Assembly: GCA_934668285.1 (NCBI GenBank)
Contig: CAKUNB010000003.1
Location: 1-27,926, forward strand
Direction of reading: 5' to 3'
DNA length: 27,926 bases
Source: an uncultured Oscillospiraceae bacterium
Lineage (GTDB): Bacteria; Bacillota; Clostridia; Oscillospirales; Oscillospiraceae
Below, piece after piece: positions 1 to 8,000 of the stretch. Numbering within the stretch: the first letter of the stretch is position 1; the number at the start of each line of letters is the position of its first letter. A model generated the notes under the pieces. That model did not search any database, was not told the DNA's origin, and saw nothing but the letters and a program-made list of their open reading frames with translations. Both the position numbers and the translations under genes were made by a program.

Positions 1-302
1 TCATGAGGAAAGTCCGGGCTCCACAGGGCAAGAATAACGGGTAACGCCCGCCGAAGGCGACTTCAGGAAAAGTGCAACAGAGAAATACCGCTCTGCCGGA
101 AACGGCAGAGTAAGGGTGGAAAGGCGAGGTAAGAGCTCACCCGCCGCATGGGAACATTGCGGCGCTGTAAACTCTATTCGGAGCAACACCGTGGAGGAGG
201 CATTGGTCGGCCCGACCGTCTCCGAGGAGGTGGCTCGAACGCGGCGGCAACGCTGCGTCTAGATAGATGGCTGTCGATTACAGAACCCGGCTTATAGTCC
301 CG
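1..302 (+). ncRNA. rnpB: RNase P RNA, 5'-truncated by the window edge
   Basis: This is the catalytic RNA of RNase P, which removes 5' leaders from tRNA precursors. The universally conserved block GAGGAAAGTCCGGGC is at 5-19. The matching 3' block AGATAGATGGCTGTC...CAGAACCCGGCTTA is at about 261-294, with the usual spacing and intervening hairpins. The first 50-70 nt, including the 5' strand of P1, lie outside the window, and the exact 3' end is estimated. A rho-independent terminator follows at 321-358. Small reading frames across this stretch are not credible genes. Confidence 0.95.
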
Positions 303-320
303 ATCGCAAAGAAATCAACT

Positions 321-358
321 ATCCGGAACGGCCTGTTGGCCGATTCCGGTGATTTTTT
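321..358 (+). terminator. Intrinsic terminator of rnpB
   Basis: CCGGAA-CGGCC (323-333) pairs with GGCCG-TTCCGG (338-349, one bulged A) around a TGTT loop. Six T residues follow at 353-358. It lies just downstream of the RNase P RNA and upstream of the promoter of the next gene. Confidence 0.85.
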
Positions 359-378
359 GTCCGTCTGTCGCAAAGCGC

Positions 379-407
379 TTGCAATGCACAGCGGCATACG
401 ATATAAT
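379..407 (+). promoter_or_regulatory. Sigma-A type promoter of the zinc-ribbon gene
   Basis: TTGCAA at 379-384 and TATAAT at 402-407 are separated by 17 nt. They lie about 35 nt upstream of the ATG at 442 and just after the rnpB terminator, so the next gene appears to be transcribed on its own. Confidence 0.75.
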
Positions 408-441
408 GAAATTACCCCAAAAAGAGAGAGGAGTAAAAGCT

Positions 442-1701
442 ATGTTTTGTCCGAACTGCGGCAAGCCGGTAGAAGACGGCAGCCGCTTCTGCAAAAGCTG
501 CGGCGCAGCGCTGGAGAACGCCGCCCCCGAGGAGGTCAAGGCGGATGCTGCGCCCGAAATGCCCGAGGAGGCCGCGCCTGTTGAGGAGACCGCCGAGATT
601 GCCGAGGCCGTCGTCGCCGAGGATACCGACGTGACCGAAGCGGAAGCCGTTGAGCCGGTGGAAAACGCCGCCGAAATTGCCGAGGCCGTCATCGCCGGAG
701 AGACCGAGCCGGAGCAGGCCGCGCCTGCAAGCTGCCCCGTTTGCGGCGCCGCGCTGGAGGCCGGCAATCCGGTCTGCCCCGTCTGCGGCGCTGAAATTCC
801 CGCCGCGCCGAAGAAGAAGTCCAAGGCTTGGCTGTGGATCACCATTGCCGCCGCAGCCGTCGTGCTGTGCGTTGTGCTGGTGCTCTGCCTGCTGCCCAAG
901 AGCGGCCCGTTTGACGCGCTGGGCGAGGCCTGCGTCAACACCTTCACCGCGCCGTCCTCTTCCGGAACGCTCACCGTCCGCTCCAATGGGCAGGACTACG
1001 CCGTCATCGACTTCACGCTCGTGCCCGATCTGCGCGACCCGACGCTTATCATCTCGAATCAGGGCACCACAATCGCGCTCTATCAGCACCATCTGTTGAC
1101 CAACATTCCGGGCTACGGCACCTTTAAGCAGGATATGTCCGAGAAGTTCAAGGAATACCTCGACGCGCTGGATCAGTACGAAGCCTCGAAGGGCAAGGTG
1201 CAGGACTTTGACCTTGAGGAGCTTGACCTCCGCGCGCTGCTGCAGGAGGCCGACGAGTCCGGCGAGCTGCTGGCGCAGCTGGAGGAGCACATGGACATCG
1301 AGGTCCTGAACCAATGCCTCCGCGAGCTTCCGGAGCACTTCAACGACGAAGATTGGCTGAAGGACGCCGTCAACTACACCGAGACCAAGAACGGCAAGGC
1401 CGTGATCTACAGCTTTGCGATCAACAGCAATTCCATCGGCAAGCTTGTCGAGCTGTTCCGCCCCGCCTTCCGCGATCCGGAAGACTATAACGAGGCAATG
1501 AACGAGCTGTCGCAGCTGACGGAGGAGAAGCTGAATCTTGCGCTCACCTTCACGACGGAGAGCAGCTATCTGACGACGCTCGGCCTGAACGCGGCGGTCG
1601 AGGGCAATTCGATGGAGTTCGTGGTCGAATTCAACGAAATCAGCCAGACCCCCTACGATACCACCCAGCTCGACCAATGGCTCGCCGAAGCGCAGGGGTA
1701 A
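442..1701 (+). CDS. Double zinc-ribbon, single-pass membrane protein of unknown function
   Basis: A 419-aa protein. The start at 442 was chosen over an in-frame ATG at 349 because AGGAG (429-433) sits 8 nt upstream and the zinc ribbon then begins at residue 3, as is usual for this family. Ribbon 1 uses Cys3, Cys6, Cys17 and Cys20. An acidic Ala/Glu-rich linker covers about 25-95. Ribbon 2 uses Cys98, Cys101, Cys112 and Cys115. After a Lys-rich stop (124-128) comes one membrane helix (about 129-151) and a 268-residue C-terminal domain that I do not recognise. The positive-inside rule puts the ribbons in the cytoplasm and the C-terminal domain outside. Clostridia have many such zinc-ribbon membrane proteins, mostly uncharacterised. 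It has its own promoter and terminator and converges on the SLH operon, so a functional link to the B12 genes is not indicated. Confidence 0.85.
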   Translation: MFCPNCGKPVEDGSRFCKSCGAALENAAPEEVKADAAPEMPEEAAPVEETAEIAEAVVAEDTDVTEAEAVEPVENAAEIAEAVIAGETEPEQAAPASCPVCGAALEAGNPVCPVCGAEIPAAPKKKSKAWLWITIAAAAVVLCVVLVLCLLPKSGPFDALGEACVNTFTAPSSSGTLTVRSNGQDYAVIDFTLVPDLRDPTLIISNQGTTIALYQHHLLTNIPGYGTFKQDMSEKFKEYLDALDQYEASKGKVQDFDLEELDLRALLQEADESGELLAQLEEHMDIEVLNQCLRELPEHFNDEDWLKDAVNYTETKNGKAVIYSFAINSNSIGKLVELFRPAFRDPEDYNEAMNELSQLTEEKLNLALTFTTESSYLTTLGLNAAVEGNSMEFVVEFNEISQTPYDTTQLDQWLAEAQG

Positions 1702-1725
1702 TATCGATTTTTCAATAATGCACCA

Positions 1726-1767
1726 CGCCCGTCGGGGTTCCGTTTTCGGAAGCCCGACGGGCGTTTT
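1726..1767 (+). terminator. Intrinsic terminator of the zinc-ribbon gene
   Basis: CGCCCGTCGGG (1726-1736) pairs with CCCGACGGGCG (1753-1763). An inner TTCCG/CGGAA stem closes a TTTT loop, and TTTT follows at 1764-1767. It starts 25 nt after the stop codon. Confidence 0.9.
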
Positions 1768-1772
1768 ATACT

Positions 1773-1912
1773 GATTCTTGATTAAAAATTTAATCAAGAA
1801 TCCCGTGTGCTGCGCACACGCGCATCGTGCGAACGCACGATGCGCCGTCTCATGCAGAATCCGACGCGCCTTTGGCGCTATAAAAAGCTTTTCAAGCTTT
1901 TTAACAGATTCT
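1773..1912. repeat. Array of stacked perfect hairpins in the convergent intergenic region
   Basis: No gene is visible here. The stretch is nearly all self-complementary: GATTCTTGATTAAA (1773-1786) with its exact complement at 1789-1802; CGTGTGC/GCACACG (1804-1810/1814-1820); CGCATCGTGC/GCACGATGCG (1821-1830/1835-1844); GCGCC/GGCGC (1866-1870/1874-1878); AAAAAGCTT/AAGCTTTTT (1882-1890/1894-1902). An outer AGAATC (1856-1861) pairs with GATTCT (1907-1912), enclosing the last two. The block begins and ends with GATTCT. It looks like a composite REP- or MITE-like element, but I see no target-site duplication that would prove it. Confidence 0.6.
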
Positions 1913-1933
1913 AGTATTATTTCCAAATCCAGA

Positions 1934-1980
1934 CGATACGTAGGGCGGGCCGATGTGGGCATCGGCCCCTACGCATCAAT
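1934..1980. repeat. Dispersed palindromic intergenic repeat, copy 1
   Basis: Starts with CGATACGTAGGG. It contains nested inverted repeats: CGTAGGG (1939-1945) with CCCTACG (1967-1973), and inside it GGGCCGAT (1947-1954) with ATCGGCCC (1961-1968). The CGATAC and CCCCTACG signatures recur in the gaps at 20640-20705 and 25626-25740, so this is a family dispersed through the genome. Confidence 0.6.
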
Positions 1981-2002
1981 ACGGGCGGCATGCTTTGGGG
2001 GC

Positions 2003-2039
2003 AAAAAATGGGAAGCGGAGTGCCGGGGCACTCCGCTTC
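2003..2039 (-). terminator. Intrinsic terminator of the leftward SLH operon
   Basis: Read on the minus strand, GAAGCGGAGTGCC (2027-2039) pairs with GGCACTCCGCTTC (2012-2024) around a 2-nt loop. A run of six T follows (A6 on the plus strand at 2003-2008). It lies about 35 nt beyond the stop codon of the 2655-aa gene and ends the minus-strand unit. Confidence 0.85.
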
Positions 2040-2072
2040 TTTGCTGGGGTTATTTATGGCTGCTATGGATTT

Positions 2073-5000
2073 TTACTTTTCCGCGTAGCGCATCAGGATG
2101 AGGGCGACCTGGGCGCGGGTGGCGGTGCCGGTGGGGGCGAGGAGGGTCTGAGCGCCTTCCTTGGTGCCGTTGATCAGACCCTCGGCGTTGGCCCATGCCA
2201 TAGCTTCCTTCGCGTAGCTGCTGACCTTGTTCGCATCCGGGAACGCGTTCAGCTCGGCGCGCTTGGCGGTGTCGACGCCCTTCTTTGCTGCGTAGCGGAA
2301 CAGGATCGCGGCAATCTGCTCGCGGGTCACTTCTTCTTCCGGAGCAAAGTGCTTGCTGTCAACGCCGTTGACGATGCCGTTTTCAGCGGCCCATGCAACG
2401 GCCTCGGCGTAGTACTCGTTCGCAGCGACGTCAACAAAGCTGCTGGCCTTGGTGGCCTCGGTCTTGCCGTCGAGACGCCACAGGACGGTGACGAGCATGG
2501 CGCGGGTCATCGCGTCGTCGGGGCTGAAGGTGTCAGCAGACGTGCCGTTGAACAGGCCGTTCCGGCTGGCGAACTTCACGCCGTCGTAGAACCAGTCGTT
2601 TTCCTTGACGTCCTTGAACGGATTGACCCATTCCGGAACGTAATCGGGATCGGCCGCGCCGCAGACGGTGCAGACGCCGTTCTCAAAGGTGTGACCCTTG
2701 GCGGGAACGGTTTCCTGCTTAACGAGAACCTCGTTGCAGACGGAGCAGTGCTTGCCGGCGGTCAGGCCGGTTTCGGTGCAGGTGGCTTCGACAGCCTTGT
2801 CCTCGACCTCGGTGTGACCCTTGGCGGGGACGACTTCCTGCGCAACGAGGACTTCCTCACAGACGGAGCAGTGCTTGCCCTCGGTCAGGCCGGTTTCGGT
2901 GCAGGTCGCTTCCACGGCCGCATCGACGACCTCGGTATGGCCGGTCGGGTTCGCGATGGCGCTGATGTAGGCGTAGCCGCAGTGCTTGCAGGTGTTCGTG
3001 GTGTAGCCGTAGCCAAGGCAGGTCGGAGCAGTGACTTCGGTCTTGTAGTCGTGTGCGAGCTTTGCGACCGGCTCGGTGTAGGACTTGCCGCAATCGGCGC
3101 AGGTGAAGGTCTTGACACCCTCTGCCGTGCAGGTCGGTTCGGTGGTGACTTCGGCCTTGTAGTTGTGCTCCTTCGCCGGGATATAGGCGGCGCGGTAGCT
3201 TTCGCCGCAATTCTTACAGGTGAACTCGGTGTAGCCCATCTTGTCGCAGGTCGGGGCGACAAGCTTGGACTCGTACTCATGGCCCTTTGCCTTGACGATG
3301 GAGTCAATATAGCTGTCGCCGCAGACGGAGCAGGTATGGGTCGTATAGCCCATGGCCGTGCAGGTTGGCGCGGTGACTTCCGACTTGTAGTCATGCGCGA
3401 GCTTTTCAATCGCCCTGGTGTAGCTGTCATTGCACTTGGAGCAGGTGAAGGTTTCCACGCCCGTTTCGGTGCAGGTAGCCGCCTTGGTGATCTCGGAGGT
3501 GTAGCTGTGGCCGGTAGCAGCAACGATGGTGTCAACGTAGCTGTGCTTGCAGACGGAGCAGGTGTGCGTGGTGTAGCCCGCAGCGGTGCAGGTCGGTTCG
3601 GTCACAACGGCCTCGTAGTTATGCGCGAGCTTTTCGACCATTTCGGTGTAGGTGTCGCCGCACTTGGAGCAGGTGTAGGTCTTGAGGCCGCTCTCCGTGC
3701 AGGAGGCTTCCTTCGTGACCTCGACGGTGTAGTTGTGCTCCGGCGCTTTGACGAAGGTGTCGCGGTAGTTGTAGTCGCAGCGCGTGCAGGCGTGCTCGGT
3801 GTAGCCTTCCTTGCCGCAGGTGGCTTCGACTACGGTGTCCTTCAGGTCGTGGCCGAGGGCTTCGCCGACGGCAACGGTCAGGTCGGTGTTCACTGTGCCG
3901 CAGCTGTCGCACTTGACGTAGTAGTATGCAGGCTCGAGGCAGGTGGCTTCCTTAGCCAGCTTGTCGGAGGCGATCTCCTGCGTGAAGCTGTGCTCGGTGT
4001 AGAGCTGCCACAGGAGGATCGGGTGGTTCGTGCCGGTGCAGCCGGTCGTGAAGGCAGCCTCTGCCAGATCGGTGTTCATCGTGGCGACGAATGCGGCGTT
4101 TGCGATTTCCTCTGCGGTCTTACCGGTCGCGGTCTGGGTCGCTTCGTCCTTCACGGAGCCGATGCCGCCCTTGACGCAGGAGCCGTCGAGGTAGTAGAGG
4201 TTCTTGATGACGGCGTTCGCGTCGGAAACGGTGCCGATGACGGAGCCGTAGGTGAACGATTCGTTGTTGATGATTTCGCCGAGGTTGAAGCAGTTGGTCA
4301 CTTCGCTCTTGCCGGCGTAGCCGACGATACCCGCAGCATAGTTGCCGCCGGCCTTGACCGTGCCGGTGCTGTAGCAGGCCGTGACCTTGCAGTTGGCGGA
4401 AAGGTTACCAACGATACCGGCGGCGTAATGGCTGCCGGCGGTGACGGTGCCGGTGTTAACGCAGCCGGTAACGCTGCTGGGCTTTGCGCCGCTTTCAATG
4501 TTGCCGACGATGCCGGCGCAGTAGCGCCAGCCGCTGATGCTGCCGGTGTTGGAGCAGTTGACGACATTGGTGTCGTAGTAGATTGCGCCGACGACGCCGC
4601 CGACGGAATCCCAGTTGCCGCTCGTGCGGTTGACGGAAACGGTAACGTTCGCGTGGAGGTTTGTCAGGTCGGCATAGTCCGCGCGGCCGATGATGCCGCC
4701 GGAATAGGCCTTGGAAACGCTCTTGGGGGAGCCGACGACGACTGTGCCGTTGACCGTCAGGTTTTCAATCCTCGCACGGTTGTCGGCGTTGACGCCGGTG
4801 ACCCAGCCGAACAGGCCGCAGTAGGGCGGGACGGTTCTTGTGTCGTTATAGTGGATGGAAAGATTATCGACGGTGTGATTCTTGCCGTCGAAGCTGCCGG
4901 AGAACTTCTTGGAGGAGGTGCCGATCGGCGTCCATTCGTAGCCGGCAAGATCGATGTCAGCCGTCAGGATGCCGGAGAGCTTCGTGCTGCCGCCGTTGAC

Positions 5001-8000
5001 CTTCTGGGCAAACCAAGCGAGTTCCGCACCGGTAGCGATGAGGTAAACGCCGTTGTCATCGGTCTTCGGCTCGGTCGCGGTCTTGCCGTCCCAAGCGTTC
5101 TCGGCCGCCTTGCGGACGGTGACCTTGACGGTCAGAACGCCGTTTTCGACCTCTGCCGCGTCGGCGGAGCCGAGGGTGAAGGAACCGAGCGTGCGGACAT
5201 AGCCGAGCTGCTCGACGGCATAGGAATACGGGCCATAGCCGAGATTAAAGGTGCCGTCGGACTCGGCGGTGAGCACGTTGCCGTCGCGGTCGGTCAGGGT
5301 GACGGTAAGGCCGCTGAGCGCATTGCCGGCTTCGTCCACGGGGGCGAGCTTGACGTTGTAGTAGACCTTCGTGTTGACCTCGACAGGAATATCCGCCAGA
5401 CGGCTCAGCACAAAGCTGATGTTGGCCGCGGAGAAGTTCGTGCCGACGCCGGTGTCGGTCATGTTGTACAGGGTGTCAAACGGGCTGACAGCGGCGTACA
5501 TATTGCCGAAGATATAGCCGTTGGAGATGGTGTAGGTCGTCTTGTCCGCACCCTCGGGGAAGGCAATATCTGTGGGGAGGGTTACGGTGATCGAGGCTCT
5601 GTCCATCTGCTGGTACTGCGCAAGCGTGCCGTTGAACTCCGTTTTGTCGTTGGAGTAGCGCAGGTAATAGGTGAGGGGATTGAAAATTCCCGCGACCTTA
5701 TTGACCGTGCGGTACAGGCCGTCGAAGGAGAGGGTGACCTTATCGCCGGGCATGATGGGCTCGCCGCTGTTGGAGGCATTCTTCACGGTAACGCTCATCT
5801 GCGCCACGCGCGCCAGACGGTAGGACGTGCCGGTGGAATCGGTCAGCTTCAGGATGACGGTGCCGCCGAGCGTCTTTGCCGTGCGGAAGGGCAGGAGGGA
5901 GGCGTGGAACATGCCGTTCTCGTCCGCCGTAAGCTCCGTCCAGCCGGACAGAGTGCTGTTCAGGGCAGCGTCGGTGGTGACGACGGCATAGCTGGCCGTT
6001 GCGCCCTTGGTAGTGGTGAAGTCCAGCGTGGGGGCTTCGTCGGTGTCAAGGTAGTACCACGTGTCGTAGTTGTAGTCCCACTCCGCGCCGCGGTTGCTGG
6101 TGGTGCCGCCGTTAAAGCGGATGACGGCATCCGCCTTGCCGGCCGCCTCGCTCGTGATGACGAACACACCGGTGCGCTCGGGGGCGGTTGCCGGGAAGAG
6201 GCCCGCGTGGGTTCCGGCATCATCCGCCGTGGAGTACATATCGATGGCGTCATAGGTGACGGCCACGATATCCGTGCCGGTGGGCTTGACGTCGATCCAG
6301 TTGCCTTCAGCGTTGCCGCCATTGACCTGCTTAATGTCTGCGTCATTGCCTTGCAGCACCTGAATATTGAACTTCGGCTCGGCCATGATGTTGGCCGTGT
6401 CGGAGTTGATCAGCTCCCACATACGGTACGCGCGGACACGATAGGTGTCGCTCACGCTCTTGAAGCCGCTGTGGCTCAGGAAGACCTGCAGGTCGGCCTC
6501 GTCGCGGGTGATGACCTGCGTGCCGAGCTTGCTGAAGTCGTGGGATTTCTTGTCGGTCGGTGCATTTTCAGCGAAGGTGATGGTCTTTTCCGTCTTGTCG
6601 CTGAGGCTGGACAGCCAACCGGCCTTGGTGACGTAGGTATTGGTCGGGTCGGTCAGCCGCCAAGTGTAGTTGGGATTGCTCTTGGAAATGCGGTAGCGAT
6701 AGGTGGTCATGCCGCTTTCCGCATTCACCGCCGTCTCAAACGGCTCGACCGCTCTGGTGTTGAAGTTGTTGTACTGGAAGAACAGAGTGAACTCCGCACT
6801 CGTGGGCACGGTGATGTCCAGCTCCACGGCGTTGGCGATCTTGATGTTCTTCGTTACGACGTTGTAGGAAGGCGCCGTGGTCTGGTTGATCAGCTGATTG
6901 AACATATACTTTTCCGTGTTCGTCGGATAAGCATAGATGTTGTACAGCGAAGCGTTCTGCGCCTCCCACGAGAGGAAGGGGAAGGCGGTGTAGTTGCTAC
7001 TGAAGCGGGTGTAGGTATAGGGTGCACCGGAGTGGATCATGCTGCCGGTGATGGGCATGATCATCTCGACATGGTAGTCGTCCACGCCAAAGTATTCGTT
7101 CTTTTCGTTCTTGGTAGTCGCATAGACGCTGACAACGCCGAGATAGATGTCGTTGCCGCCGCCGCCGTAGATGTCCTTTTCCATCGGCAGGGGCAGGCTC
7201 TGGCCGCCGAGATAGATGTCATAGGCCTTGGTTTCGGCATTCCAGCCGTAGCCGCGGGTGGAATAGCGGCCGGTGGACAGCGTGGCGTAGAACATGTTGT
7301 AGTTGTCCACGACTGTGTTGCTGGCCGTCGCCGTCTCGTCGGCTGCGTCAAACGCGCTGTTGGTGAACTTGATTTCCTCGTAGTCGTGCAGCTCGTACTG
7401 TACACCGTCGATCTCAACGTAGTCCGTTTCGCCGTCGATGATGGTGTAGTCGGCGGGGTTGTAGACATAGACGGTCTTGCCTTCGCCGTTAACAAACCAG
7501 CCGACATAGTCAAACTGCTTTTCGTCGATGCCCGCGGTCTTGTACAGCTCGAGCTTCGGGTAAACGTTGCCGTTGGTTTTGTAGTTCTGGTCTTGCCCGA
7601 CATAGAAGTTGACGTTAGCCGTGACCGAATCGCGGACGTGCAGCGTCAGTGTCCATGTCTTTGCGGAGGTACCGGCTTCGTTTCTTGCGTAGAATTTGTA
7701 GAGATAGTCGCCCGCAGTGTTCTGCACTAGGCTCTTGTTCACGCCGCCGAACAGCGCCTTTTCAAAGCCGGCCTCTGCGCTCCAGCTCTCGCCGCCGTCG
7801 GAGGACACGGTGTAGAAGTAGTTTTCGTAGGTCAGGCCCGCACCGGTCGGGTCCTCGAAGATCTCGCCGTCCATCAGCGCGTCGAGCTGGTAGCTCTTGC
7901 CGGTCTGCACCGTCGCCTCGGTGTCGGTCACGCCCTCGCACAGCACGGGAGCTTCGCGCAGGCCGCAGTTTTCGCACACGCCCTTGACGAAGTTGTGCTC

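Noticed and set aside
1953..7730. A 1925-codon open frame on the plus strand opposite the giant SLH gene
   Set aside because: It has no ribosome-binding site and a low-complexity Gly/Val/Ala/Asp composition, and lies fully antisense to a protein with clear signal peptide and domains. It is a by-product of GC-rich codon use.
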